A DNA stretch of 64,000 nucleotides from Macrostomum hystrix (Eukaryota; Platyhelminthes; Macrostomidae), in contig CATNEN010000039.1 of NCBI GenBank assembly GCA_950097015.1, positions 17,838,501-17,902,500 on the forward strand, in the 5' to 3' direction. The notes below the pieces were generated by a model. The model did not search any database and was not told the origin of the DNA. It saw only the letters and a list, made by a program, of their open reading frames with translations. Numbering within the stretch: position 1 is the stretch's first letter; each line of letters begins with the position of its first letter. Shown piece by piece: positions 9,558-21,560 of the stretch. Position numbers and translations under genes: made by a program.

Positions 9558-11735
9558 TTTGGTTCGCTCTTGCTTGGCTGCTTGGCTGTGCACATTCGCT
9601 TAAATCAGCTGAACTTACATTTATATATTAAAAAGCTTTTGCAGATTGCTGCTCGGAAAGATAAGACTGTAAACTAACAACATGCACCCTGTTCTGGACG
9701 TTTAATTAAAAATCAAATTGCGTTCGTGACCTGCTGAATGTGGAAGCGGTTTATAAATTATATTTCTTTGGAAACATGATGTGGAGTCAATCTAAACAGC
9801 TTTCGTGTGTACAATAAGCTATCACACAACGGCAGAAATGGCACTTAATGGAATTCTTGGAATTCTGTGACACCTTGGCAACAGACATTCAATCTTCAGC
9901 ATACGCTTTTCTGCATCGTCACTTCGTATGTCTTCGTAAATGAAAAACAATTTTAATACTGTCCAGTCTGCTTCGTGTCACGAACGAATTACCTATCCAT
10001 GCATTTATAGCCAAACTCGTTGGATTTCAATTTTACATTCAGTTTTTGTCGGTAATCTATTGTATACGTCATATTATAGTTATATGATATCAAATCGACA
10101 CAGCTCACGCAACAATGTCGCGTCTTAGAGATATCAATTAGTAAGCTAATAACGTCACGATTCCCGACTCCACTGAGTTTTGAGCATCAGCTGGGCCGTA
10201 ATTGAGGGACGATATGGCGTCCTCCCAGTCCATGGACTGAGCAGCCGTACGCAGCCTTCAGAGATGCGCCTGCTGTGCTGTCGGCTGCGTACTGACGCAA
10301 TTGGGGGCAGGTGTAGTGTATTATTATTATTACAAAAAGCACTTTAATTATAGAGCCACCTGCAGCCCTTTAACTAATTCGCAGAGAGACCTTAACTTGA
10401 CTGTGTCCTGCATCTCAACTGTCTGGTCGGTGGAAACACTGCAGTCAGCTGGATCCCCGATGATCACATGGCTTTCATGGAATAAGCCGGCAGACAGTCT
10501 TGCCAAGCAAGGAAGCTCCAGAACTTTTAGGGACTCTTGCCAATAGTTTCAATAACCACCATGCACTGTCGTTTATTGATAGATTATATTGACGATCTAT
10601 CGTCAAATAGGTTATGTTAAGAGTTTTGCAGCCAAGTCTTTGCTTTTCTACTGTTGTCAGTCTGAATTGTATCTCTCAATGAGCTCAAGCCCCGATCGGA
10701 TCGAGGAACTCAAGCCTTGGTGCGCAGCAATGCAGCCATGATCAGCTATCTTCAACTCACAACTGACCAGCTAAAAACGCGCTTTTCCATCGAAACAAGC
10801 TGCCCATCGAACCGGCGGGTTACATATTACGGGAAGCCATCGCTGGCACTAATCGCGCGCAACCCTGCAACAACGGGAGTGATTTCGACCATCATAGAAG
10901 ATCTATACATATAAACAGCTGCTGCCGAAACAGATGCACTAATGCGCCTGTGACTGAGGCTCAAGACTGAGACTGAGGCCTGTGACCCGATGCTAGCTGT
11001 TTCTGGAACGCGCACATGCCTGTTAAGTTGGCGTGATTCCGGTAATGACGATTGAATGATTACACTTGTTTAGAGATTAGAGTTGATTTTGTCCGTGGCA
11101 ATGCAATCCTATCTATGCTAAAGTGAACTTAAGCGGCACAGATATTCTTTTGAATAATTTTTTCTCTAAAAAGTGAATTCCATACAATTAATATACAAAT
11201 TGGATCGTTACGCACACATAATTAGGCGTCTTGTTTATTATAACGTAGCTTGCTTTGCTGCGGCAATTCGAAGTTCAACCACAATACTTATTAGAACATA
11301 TTAATATATGAGTCTAAAGCAATTGGGCGGGTCTAGACTCGGGACGTTTCTGAACTACAGACCTAGGCCTTTTCAGAAGTTTAGTCAGTGATTAATAAAG
11401 ATAAATATTGAAAGGCTGATATTGATATCTTGAATTAGCTAGCGCTATCAAAAATATATTAAATATGCAAAGCTGCAAATGCGACGAATACATATGTTGT
11501 ATTCTTGCAATTATCAATGATTTAATTTTTGATTCGAAGGAACATACTAGGCCTAGTACTAGCTAGGTCTAACCCCCACGACTTACGAGTAGACTGAGTA
11601 GCCTAAGTAGGTCTAATATTAGTAGTAGTAAAGGCCGAGACCTAGCCGCCTAGTTTTGAATGTCTGTCTAAAAATCTGTTGGGAAACATAGGCCCTATAT
11701 CTTGTTGTTTTGAAAAACATCAATTAAGCTATTTT
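9558..11735. other. Intergenic stretch without recognised gene
   Basis: No exon is supported. It holds a diverged family-2 SINE piece (10148-10335), a small hairpin around 10580-10612 (AGATTATA...ATCTATCG), and several CCTAGG/AGGCCT-like words at 11310-11650. Open frames of 60-80 codons here look like chance. Confidence 0.4.
10148..10335 (+). mobile_element. SINE family 2, diverged plus-strand copy
   Basis: It matches the reverse complement of the copy at 19680-19975: GATTCCCGACT at the head, AGCATCAGCTGGG, CCAGTCCATGGACTGA, ACGCAGCCTTCAGA, TGCTGTCGGCTGCG, then TTGGGGGCAGGTGTAGTG with a TTATTATTATT tail. The middle is rearranged and the tRNA-like promoter part is lost. Confidence 0.65.
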
Positions 11736-12300
11736 TAGGAGGGGTGTCCCAAAAGTTAATTGAATATCCAACAAAGCTCTTCAACGGAGCCATGAAATTT
11801 CATGCCCATGGTGTCAAATGAAATGAAAGTAATTTTTGTCACTTGGGGGCCTAAGAAAACAAAGTTAAAATTATGTTCATATCTTTTTCTGTTTAGAAGC
11901 TGCAGCAAGAACCATGCGCAAAGGTCAGGGGTAGTGTTATGTAAGCTCAAAAATCTATGGCAATGATTTTTGATAATCATCTCCCTTTTTGGATATTTCA
12001 TTTTAAATACGTGCTATTGACATGTCATAAAGATGTGGCAGTGTCTATAGAAAAAAGCTGAAATGCTCATTAAGCTAATCTGAGCTTATTCTGGTAAGAA
12101 GCCTTCCTTTTTGCACCATGGCAATACTTGGCCACACACCACTGGAAATACATGCCACAGATCAACCGGCTGAATTTTGAGTTGGTGTCTCACCTACCCT
12201 ACTCCCCAGACTTGGCCCTTGCCAAATTTGCCATCTTTCCACAAATGAAAAAAACTTCTTCATTGCCAGGTGTTCAAGAACTACAGTGAACTTAACGACT
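11736..12300 (+). pseudogene. Decayed mariner-like transposase fragment
   Basis: At 12175-12300 one plus-strand frame reads SHLPYSPDLALAKFAIFPQ and continues with MKK, closely matching the HPPYSPDLAPxDFxLFPxLK block of mariner transposases. In a different frame at 12114-12170 the text HHGNTWPHTTGN resembles the HHDNAPxHT block, with the catalytic Asp replaced by Gly. A frameshift and stops separate the two, so this is dead. GGGGTGTCCCAAAAG at 11741 could be a left terminal repeat, but no matching right end was found. Confidence 0.6.
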
Positions 12301-13239
12301 TCACTTCTTCTATTAAGCTTGATTAGCTAGCTAACTTAGTTCTTGCTTAAGACTGGAATTGACAATATCAAGATCCACATTAAGGTTCTGTTAAGATAGG
12401 AGCTAGGCCTAATATCAAACTTATTTTCAAGTTTTAAAGATAGGGTATATAAGTACAAGAACAACTGTAATGTAGATAGCTAACTAGTAATAGCCATTTA
12501 TAATCATTCAACTATAAGGTTTTTAGTGATGAATTTGATTTTATATATTTACAAATCGGCCTGATATATTGGGTCTTAATCTAAAAATCACTTCTTTTGG
12601 CCACATGTAAATATTAAGTGTCTGTATATAAATTATATTTTTTACCTGGTAAAGTTCTAGTTAGGGGCCAAATCTCTGAGCATACTAAATTAATGATTCA
12701 ATTAAACAGTACAACAAGTCATGAAAAAATCAATAAATGTAGTTAATTTTGTTATAACTGTGATATGACAGGCGCAGTCTAGTTGGCTTCAGGGTGTAGG
12801 TCTAAATTGGTGAGGACTGCAGCAGCATCGGCATCATGTTGCCGGTCTCACTATGAAATGCTATAGAGCCTCAATGTGAATGTGAATATGAAAGTACAAG
12901 AATTTCAGAGCAAAGCAATTAACAATTTGATACTTTTTGTCTACTTTTTCCAATAAAGGGGAATATCAAATTATAGCATTGAAACAAAAAATTGCTTGTT
13001 TAAAAATTTTGGCAACAGTGAACCAACAGCCAGCAATATTCTGCAACTCTGCCAGTTTTACTCCAATTTTGTTTATTTTTTAAGGCATAAAATTGCACAA
13101 GTCTCTAAACTAGTACTTAAGTGCATCCTAAATTAAAGTGTCCTTAATTTTGTGAATTTGAATGTGAATTTGAGCTCAAGGGCTTTGGTACAAGTCTAAA
13201 AGTAATTCAAGTTATTACAGCTCCTGTACTTTACTAGCT
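12301..13239. other. AT-rich stretch upstream of FBXO38
   Basis: No exon recognised. It may contain the promoter and a first exon of FBXO38, because the first visible coding exon seems to begin at a splice acceptor. Confidence 0.35.
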
Positions 13240-13259
13240 ATGGATAAAATTTATTTCAG

Positions 13260-16200
13260 GACGATCCAATCGAACGGCCATCAGTTGGCAGCCGCAAGCG
13301 CAGCTCCCTTCGTTCCAGTCCCGATGGCCACCAGCCGGACACTTCAGCTCCAGCTGCCGCGTCGGCGTCTGCTTCACTGTCGGCTTCAGCGCCTTCAGGA
13401 GCTGGCGACGCAGTCGCTGGGGGTTGCAAGCGAACCCGCCTACAGCACAGAGAGGAAATGGCGACTATCGCTGCAATGCCAACAACAATGCCAGCTTGGT
13501 CGGAGGAAGCCAATACGGCCGCAGCTAACAGCAGCGGAGCCAGTTTGAATACAATCGAAGACTTTGTCATGACGCCGGCAGCGGCTGATGGGGGCGCCTC
13601 GGTGGCAGCCGCCAATGGTGTTACAACCCGGTCTCGAGTTCGCGAATCTGCCGTACTAGCCATGGTTGAAGAGCTTCGAATGCGTCCAAAATCATTCGAT
13701 CACCTGCCACCAGAGGTGTACTGCCGCATTCTGCAGTACCTGTCAGTTGTGGAACTAATTCGGGTCACAGCGGTTAATAAGCAGTTTCGCGCTGCAGTTA
13801 CTAAACACCTGCGATTAACGAAGCGTATTAATTTCTGCAGCGGCTTGCCTTTCACTTTTTTATCCGAATCTTTGGACGATGCCACCCTTGCCTCCGTGCT
13901 GACGCTGTGCCCGGAGGTGACCCATATACTGGGATTTTATCCTCGAAGAATTTTTCACAGATCCTCTGGCTCGCAGCAGCTGCAGCAGCAGCAAAGTGGA
14001 GCCTACTACGTCGCTTCATTTTCATCCTCAGTCTCAAGCGCTAGCCCAAATTCAACCAACTGCAACCGAACGAGATGCCTTACTTACAATGGCATCCTGC
14101 AAGCATTAAAACAATGCAAGAAGCTTAAATCAATCGAAATCATGGACGTCGACTTGATGTCGCGAATTTTAGCCACATTTCCTAGAGTGAAATTTCATGG
14201 AATGTTTCGCAATAGGCCGGACATTTGGGACTGCGAACGGGCGTACGATGGGCCTAGTCCGCTGCCCAGCAGTCTGAGTAAACTGCTACTCAGTCCGCAG
14301 ATTAACAGCCTCACTAAGGTGAGAGCTTGCTTTGTTCAGCGTGTGTCTCGGTCATTAAGCCGGCTTACTCTATCTGTCGAAACTCATCTCAGCAAGCGGT
14401 CGCCACAATTTTCTCATCACAACGGTCATCAGTTATCACTCCATTTAAAATCGGTCATTACCCTGTAGCTTCATCGGTAATTACCCTTTAGCTTGGTCAT
14501 TGCCCTAACAGTTTCTATCAGTGTACACCCCAGCTAGCTTCATCGGTCATTACCCTCTCGTTTGGTCATTACCTACTAGCTTGGTCACTACCCTCTAGCT
14601 TGGTCATTACACTCTAGCTTGGTCATTACTATCTAGCGTGGTAATTACCCTCTAGCTTGGTCATTACCCTAACAGTTTCTATCAGTGTACACTCCAGCTA
14701 GCTTCGTCGGTCATTTCCCTCTAGCTCGGTCATAACCCTCCTTCTAGCTCGGTCATAACCCTCCTTCTAGCTCGCTCATTACCCTCTAGCTCGGTAATAA
14801 CCCTCCCTATAGCTCGGTCATTACCCTTTTAACTCCATAAGTCATAAAATTCCCTAGCTAAATCGCTCATTAATCCCTCTAGCTACAAGCTTTGATCATT
14901 TTCTTCCTTTTCAATTGTTTATCAAGCACTCGCTCTTTATCGTATATGTAAGATTAAACGTAAAATTTAAATTGTTTTCTTTTAGAAAAACTCTTCGTTC
15001 CTATTCCAGGTTGACCTACAGAGTGTGTGCCTTAACGCCCTACCAAAGATGGAATGCGTCCGCTATCTCTACCTAAAATGGGTTCGCTTCTCCGGCAACG
15101 ATCCGTTTGCTAATTTCAGCGCCCCGAAATTGCAAACATTTGTGATGAACAATTGCGTAGGGCCTAGCAACGCGTTTCGCTATCTGCGCGTGTTCTCAGC
15201 GGTAGCCAGGGCTTCGCAGCTCGCTAGATTAGAGCTAACTGGTCTCAGATTTATCAGCGGCTTAGTTGAGCACATGATCGACGATTTCGGCGGCGATTCT
15301 AGAGCCTTTCGCGCCCTGCAGAAACTATCACTATCTGGCAATAAATCTGTCACCGAGATTGACGCTGGCTCCCTCCTACTGGCTGCCTCCAGCGGTCTGG
15401 GCTGCGCCGCCCTGCAGAGCAGTTTGTGCAAAGACTCGCTGTTTGTAGCTTTGAGCTTTGCTCAAGCAAGCTTTCCTAAGCTGGACACGCTGACGCTGGG
15501 TTATAGGGATCCGTGCCCAGATTTGGACAGGTAGGCTTAGATCAAAAGCAATTTCTTGCATCCTGATCAGATTCTCCAGCGTCCTGATCAGATTCTCCAG
15601 CGTCCTGGTCAGATTATCCAGCATCCTGATCAGATTCTCCAGCAACCTGATCAGATTCTCCAGCAACCTGATCAGATTCTCCAGCGTCCTGATCAGATTC
15701 TCCAGCGTCCTGATCAGATTCTCCAGCATCCTGATCAGATTCTCCAGCATCCTGATCAGATTCACCAGCATTCAGATCAGATACTGTACCATTCCGTGAA
15801 TTTTAGTCTGTCCAGAATACTATGCCATTGGGGGGCGGTCTAGCGCGTTTGCCTCTCGCACCGCGGTCCCTAAGTTCGATTCCGCGGCGAGGCCACATTC
15901 ATGTGGGGCGCAGTGGCGGAGAGAAGGCTTGGGGCCTAGTCGTGCAATTTACGCCCTTTGAGGGCCAACCTCCAAGGCAGAGTGAGAATGTACATTGCCT
16001 GACGATGAGAAAGTCAGGGCAGATGTACACACCTGTGGAAGTGTATGCCTGCGTACGGTACCTGTGTGTGTGTGTGTGTGTGCTCAGGAGTCAGCGAAAC
16101 GGGCAGAATTGCCTCCTCGCTGGCTGCGGGTCCAGTGTCACCAAATGATGTGCCATTGCCCGCAGCCCTCCTGCAATTATCTATCTATACTAATAAGCCA

Positions 16201-19079
16201 TTCCTAATCTCCCTTTCGTCTTGACGCAGATCCCAATTCTCAGTTGAGCCTACTGACCCGCACTGTCAAATCACCGACTACGGCATGACCTACGTTGGGC
16301 GCAGTTTCGCAAACCTGACTAACCTGACAGTAAGCCGAGCTCCATTCCTCAGCGATCCAACTCGGTGGCTAGACCAGCCTTTGCCAATCTTTGCCGGCCT
16401 TCGCTGCCTGACCCTTGAGAGTTGCCACTGCATCGCCGCTAACCGTCTCGCCGATTTAATAGCTGTCTTATCCGGCCTGGAGATGCTAGTCCTGCGCGAC
16501 ATGTTCGCGCCTACGCCTAGAGCCTGCGACTATCTGGGATTGGCTGCCGGCCAGCAGTGGGCGATTCTGCCTCAGGGCGCGCCAACTCGCGACTCAATCC
16601 AGGGCTTCTTTGTGGCCAATCCGCCGGCTGGTAGATTGTTGGCCGCATTTCCGAATTTCCGGCATCGGCTATTTGGTGGACTGGAGGAACACCAGCCCGC
16701 TGCTGCTGCTGCAGCATCGGTGCCTGCTCATTCAGGCTCCCCGGATTCTTCGTCGAGTTTATCGCCGGGTCGAGCTGGTCACACCGGCTGCGGCCTGTCG
16801 AATCTCGGCGCCGACGCATCGGCTAATCAGTCGAGTGCGACCTGTTCAACCTGCTGCAACCCTCACGGCTGCGGCGGCGTGCTGTTCTATAGTAGAGGCG
16901 CCCAAACTTCGGTTCGTTTGCTTTGGATTGTTTTTTTAGTCATCGTACAGTCAATTTTAAGACCTGCGTCTTTCAGTCCAGAAATCCCCATTCTTTACAA
17001 CATTGGTCCAAAGATCCCTAATCTTTGCTTTTATTTGGATTTAAACAATTTCAATGCCTTGGTCCAAACTCCCCATTTTTGCTATCTTGATCCCATGATC
17101 CCCACCTTAATCCAAATATCCACCACGTCCATGACAATTTTTTTTCATTTCGAGATTAAAATTCTTGACTGTTTTGTTTCAGTTGCAATTTTTGCGTAAA
17201 ATTAATCCAGAATATTTAATCTTGACATCCCGTTGAAGGTTCTTCAACTAGAGTCGCCGGCATCTTCGGCTTCAACAATGACTTCAGCTTCGCCTCTTGT
17301 TGAACCAGCCGCAGTTGCGGCTGCCGCTGCTGCCGAAGTGGCCTCTCGTTATCGGCTTCGTTCGCGCGGCGGCAGCGTCGGAGGAGCGGGCGCCGGCGTC
17401 GTCAGCGAAACCAGCCTGGCCTGTCGGATCAGCGCGGACCAGCCAGAGCCTGGGATAATGATTGATCAGCGCGATCACTGGCTAGCCCGCGATGTCTGCT
17501 TAGATACGCACGATCTCAGACTATTTGAACCGCTGCCACCTTCGCCTCTGGTGCTCAGATCTTCAACGGCTTTGCACGCGGTTCATATTGAACGCTGCGG
17601 TCTTACACTGATTGACTGCAGCGAAGCTACCCGACTGCGTACGCTAACGGTCGAGTCCTGTCCGCGTCTGGCTGAGATTCGCCTACCGTCTGGATCAGCC
17701 AGGAGTCTGCGGAGATTGCGCATCGTGGGATGTCCGCGCTTCGATTATAGGCTACTGTACAGGCGCCTTGTGGATGTGATGGCCGCGAGATGCACTGAGC
17801 CACGGGAAGGTAAATGAGTTAGGAAATATATCCCAATTTTTGTTATGTGAAATCGAATCACAAACATAATTTTCATCGGCCTTCCAAATTTAAGCATCGC
17901 AAATTAATCCAATCCCAGTTCCAATGCCCAAAATCCCGATCCAAATCCCCCAAAATACAAACATCTAGCCCCTAAAATCTTAATCCCAATCCCCAGCATC
18001 CCGATTCCAATCCGCAGCATCCCGATTCCAATCCCCAGCATCCCGATTTAAATTCCCAGCATCCTAATCAAAACCCGGCCCTTAATATTCTGATCCGAAT
18101 CCAATGAATCTTGATCATTTTTTGCTTTTTAGAAACGAGCTCTTATAAAAATATTTGAACTCGTTCACCTAATCTTAAGGCTTCGGTGATGACAGTCTGG
18201 CTGTTTGTTTCCGGCCTATGGGCGCCTATCATTCGCTTGACGAGCAAATCCTGCTGAAAATGCCCGGCTCGCATCTGCTGCTGACGCACGATTTTATGGT
18301 AAGGGAAAATGTCCAGCCAATAGGAAAGGGTTTAGTCTTCAGCCAATAGGGATAGGGTTGAGTGTTCAGCCAATAGGGACAGGGTTGAGTGTTCAGCCAA
18401 TAGGGATAGGGTTAAGTGTTCAGCCAATAGGAATAGGGTTAAGTGTTCAGCCAATAGGAATAGGGTTGAGTGTACAGCCAATAGGAATAGGGTTAAGTGT
18501 TCAGCCAATAGGAATAGGGTTGAGTGTACAGCCAATAGGGATAGGGTTGAGTGTTCAGCCAATAGGAATAGGGTTGAGTGCTCAGTCAATAGGGATAGGG
18601 TTGAGTGTTCAGCCAATAGGGACAGGGTTAAGTGTCTCCATTTTTCTCCGCGGCAGGGCTCGGACGCTCGCGACATCAACCTAGACCGGCTACAGTCGCA
18701 TTTTCATCAGATATTTCGCGATATAATGCACTTCTCAGAGAATCTAATCCGACGCGACTATGTCAAAGAGTCCCGACCAGGCGATCCGATTGCACAATCT
18801 AATCGATTCAGTCGGGGCCGGATGCTGCGGTTCGAATCCGGCCGATCTAGCGACGGTCACCCGTGGGATCTGCTTACAGACATACCCTGGGTTGGCGAGT
18901 GCGGGATTAATCCCTATCCGAATTTCCCAGAGGACGCTGATCAACTCTACCAGACACTGATCGAGTCGCACTCAATGCCCTATTACAAGATGGCTAGTAG
19001 GGGCCTATCAGTTCATGTACAGTGCCGCGATATTGACAAATTCGAATTTGGCAACGCCACCGGTGTCAAACTTCTCTAA
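13260..19079 (+). CDS. FBXO38: F-box only protein 38 (FBXO38)
   Basis: Visible exons are 13260-14318, 15010-15530, 16230-16911, 17239-17809, 18180-18298 and 18657-19079, all phase-compatible (1125 codons including stop; 1058 aa if translation starts at the in-frame ATG 13458). FBXO38 is a substrate receptor of SCF-type ubiquitin ligases and, in mammals, a KLF7 co-activator. The F-box begins at FDHLPPEVYCRILQYL (about residues 80-95). Exon 2 carries the family blocks RYLYLKWVRF, LQTFVMNNCVGPSNAFRY and TLTLGY; exon 3 has ITDYGM and a leucine-rich segment. Exon 4 is an Ala/Ser-rich linker, then leucine-rich-like repeats; exon 6 has the conserved DIPWV block. The text before ATG 13458 (basic, Ser/Ala-rich) stays open back to the acceptor at 13259, so an upstream coding exon is likely. 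The exon 3/4 junction is the least certain. AATAAA at 19210. Confidence 0.9.
14450..14855. repeat. Tandem array, unit about 19-20 bp, FBXO38 intron 1
   Basis: About 20 imperfect copies of TTGGTCATTACCCTCTAGC fill the intron 14319-15009. A larger block containing ACAGTTTCTATCAGTGTACA recurs about 163 bp apart (14509 and 14672), showing a higher-order duplication. Confidence 0.9.
15555..15785. repeat. Tandem array, 21-bp unit, FBXO38 intron 2
   Basis: About 11 copies of a 21-bp unit with core GATCAGATTCTCCAGC followed by a variable GTCCT, ATCCT or AACCT. It starts about 25 bp after the donor. The unit length allows open frames on both strands; these are not genes. Confidence 0.95.
15826..16185 (+). 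mobile_element. SINE family 1 copy in FBXO38 intron 2
   Basis: A tRNA-like head (GTCTAGCGCGTTTGCC as box A region, AAGTTCGATTCCGCGG as box B) is followed by the shared body blocks GTGCAATTTACGCCC, CCAACCTCCAAGGC, GAGAAAGTCAGGGCAGATG, a TG microsatellite at about 16062-16082, and the 3' part GCCTCCTCGCTGGCTGCGGG. It ends near GCAGCCCTCCTGCAATTATC. Orientation is the same as the gene. Confidence 0.85.
17985..18070. repeat. Short 21-bp tandem repeat, FBXO38 intron 4
   Basis: About four imperfect copies around CCCAGCATCCCGATTCCAAT inside the intron 17810-18179. The rest of the intron is C-rich with the same words (AATCCC, CCCGAT) scattered, as if an older array had decayed. Confidence 0.7.
18310..18640. 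repeat. Tandem array, 27-bp unit, FBXO38 intron 5
   Basis: About 12 copies of a 27-bp unit with core CAGCCAATAGGGATAGGGTT fill almost the whole intron 18299-18656, from a few bases after the donor to just before the acceptor. Because 27 is a multiple of three, both strands stay open. Confidence 0.95.
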
Positions 19080-20570
19080 ATGCCATGCTTTGAGTTCTGA
19101 GATTTATAAGCAGATAAATGTTTTCTGTGTAAGAGTTTTCTAAATTAAATAATTAGACAGAATACCAGTTTTGTGATACCCCAGTCAACAATAGTATTCA
19201 ACTGAATGCAATAAATAATTAAAAATCGGTTATATTAATACTTTTGCCTGCGACTAATCGACAGTTCTTATTTTAGTTTTAAAAGGCACTTTTGCTGTTT
19301 ATCGCTGCTTTTTCTTAACCTCCATGAAAATATTGTTTATTAATTACATCTCGAATTCGTTTCAGGTTTTTTTCCTATCCCCAGCTGTGTATTTCGTGTT
19401 TTATTTCTCTTTCAAATATTGACAACTTATTTGGCTGCTACTTAGGCTTAGCAATTCCTCTTCAAGTCTATAAAGCTTGTTCCGGGCTTGCTTGTTGGTC
19501 TTTGTGACTTGATGTCTTTCTTTCGAATTGAATGACGCTTTGTACTCGTAGTATAGTATTGAATTATCTTTATTATTTCCTCATCATCTCTCATCTCGGC
19601 TATTCCGTTGTCTCGTGATATCTCTCATGCTACTCGTATTTATCTTATTCATAATAATTATAATTTATAATAATAATTTATTACGCCTGCCCCAATCGGG
19701 CCAGATGTGCAGCCGACAGCACAGCCGCAGCTAATGCGCGGCGCATCTGAAGGCTGCGTACAGCTGTTCAGTCCATGGACTGGGGGACGCCACACCCACC
19801 TTCAATTATCCCAGCTGATGCTCGTACCCATTTAACAGCTGGGTGAACTGAAGTAGTGCAGAGTTAAGTGTCTTGCTAAAGGACACAAATTGTTCCAGTG
19901 AAGTCGGGAATCGAACCCCCGACCTTCAAATCGTGAGTCCGATGCCCTAACCACAAGGCTACAACCTCCCTACACACTGTACACTGTAGATTCCCTACAC
20001 CCTATCTTATCTATCGAATCTTGTCTGTGGAACTGACAGTCTCACATCTCTCTCTTTTGTTATCTGTTCTTATTTAAATTAACAATAATATCATTCTGTG
20101 CTCTTTGTTATCTAGCTTTCGCTTGTCTGGAGTCAAAAGTACACTCAACTTTTGAATATATATTCCTAGTGCTTCCGGCAGTCTATCTTTAGAACTGTTT
20201 CCTTTCTCGTTTGTCGCTTGCCTTCGTGTTGTAATAATATTGGTAACACTTCTCAGTAGGTTCACCTGTTGACGCAACGCATTAAACATATTTTTGCTAC
20301 ACCTATTCTTGTTTGTACTCATCAATCTTTTTTCTGGTCATGCTTTTTCAGCTATTTAGCAAAGTCTAATATCTGGATCTGTGTTTTTGTATTCATTTCT
20401 GTACAATTATAAAAATAAATTTGCTTCTGTCCGGAAAATCGTGTTACATTGTTACCTTCATGTCCTAACAACTAGTTTCATTCTATGCTTACATAAAGAA
20501 AACTTAAAATTGGCCTCATTTACGGCTTGCAGTTATCTTTCATTGATCTATCTACATCCATTCCCAGTCA
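19080..20570. other. Intergenic, 3' of FBXO38
   Basis: AT-rich DNA with the FBXO38 poly(A) signal (19210-19215) and a family-2 SINE (19655-19975). No exon is supported. Confidence 0.45.
19655..19975 (-). mobile_element. SINE family 2, best copy
   Basis: On the minus strand this starts with a tRNA-like region: AGCCTTGTGGTTAGGGCATC as box A area and GGGGTTCGATTCCCGACTTC as box B. A central block containing the complement of AAGTGTCTTGCTAAAGGACA follows; this word resembles conserved central domains of some widespread animal SINE superfamilies. Then come CCAGTCCATGGACTG and a TAATAAATTATTATTATA tail. Fragments of the same family are at 10148, 31840, 35985 and 61553. Confidence 0.8.
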
Positions 20571-20574
20571 ACCC

Positions 20575-21560
20575 TAATCAATTTACACTCGCTTCTAGTC
20601 AACCCCTACCAATGTAGATCCACTCCAGACAATCCCTATTAATGTACACTCGCTCCTAGTCAACCCCTACCAATTTTCATTCGCTCCTAGTCAACCCGTA
20701 TCAATGTACACTCGCTCCCAATCAACCCCTATTAATGTACACTCGCTCCCAATCAACCCCTATCAATGTTCATCCACTCCAGTCAACCCTATCAATCTAC
20801 ACTCGCTCGTAGTCAACCCCTACCAATGTACATCCACTCCCAGTCAACCCCTACCAATGTTCATTCGCTCCTAGTCAACCCGTATCAATGTACACTCGCT
20901 CCTAGTCAACCCGTATCAATGTACACTCGCTCCCAATCAACCCCTATTAATGTACACTCGCTCCCAATCAACCCCTATCAATGTTCATCCACTCCAGTCA
21001 ACCCTATCAATCTACACTCGCTCGTAGTCAACCCCTACCAATGTACATCCACTCCCAGTCAACCCCTACCAATGTTCATTCGCTCCTAGTCAACCCGTAT
21101 CAATGTACACTCGCTCCTAGTCAACCCGTATCAATGTACATTCGCTCCCAGTCAACCCCTACCAATGTACACTCGCTCCCAATCAACCCCTATTAATGTA
21201 CATTCGCTCCCAGTCAACCCCTATCAATGTTCATCCACTCCAGTCAACCCTATCAATCTACACTCGCTCGTAGTCAACCCCTACCAATGTACATCCACTC
21301 CCAGTCAACCCCTACCAATGTTCATTCGCTCCTAGTCAACCCGTATCAATGTACACTCGCTCCTAGTCAACCCGTATCAATGTACATTCGCTCCCAGTCA
21401 ACCCGTATCAATGTACACTCGCTCCCAGTCAACCCGTATCAATGTACATTCGCTCCCAGTCAACCCCTATCAATGTACACTCGCTCCCAGTCAACCCCTA
21501 TTAATGTACACTCGCTCCCAGTCAACTCCTGTCGATTTACATTCGCTCCCAACCAATCCC
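20575..21560. repeat. Tandem array, 31-bp unit with higher-order repeat
   Basis: About 32 copies of a 31-bp unit (core TATCAATGTACACTCGCTCC, then AGTCAACCC) lie between the convergent ends of FBXO38 and the glutamate receptor. A multi-unit block marked by the shortened unit CCACTCCAGTCAACCCTATC recurs with spacings of about 215 and 246 bp, i.e. seven and eight units less 2 bp. Confidence 0.95.

Noticed and set aside
13240-13548. A frame starting MDKIYFRTIQSNG before FBXO38
   Set aside because: It is out of frame with the F-box exon and overlaps the splice acceptor at 13259; the FBXO38 frame explains the sequence.
18780-18850. A tRNA-like GGTTCGAATCC box B in FBXO38 exon 6
   Set aside because: No T-stem, acceptor stem or box A can be paired around it, and the frame is conserved coding sequence.
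20575-21560. Regularly spaced repeats as a CRISPR array
   Set aside because: Units are head-to-tail tandem copies without unique spacers, and the DNA is from an animal.
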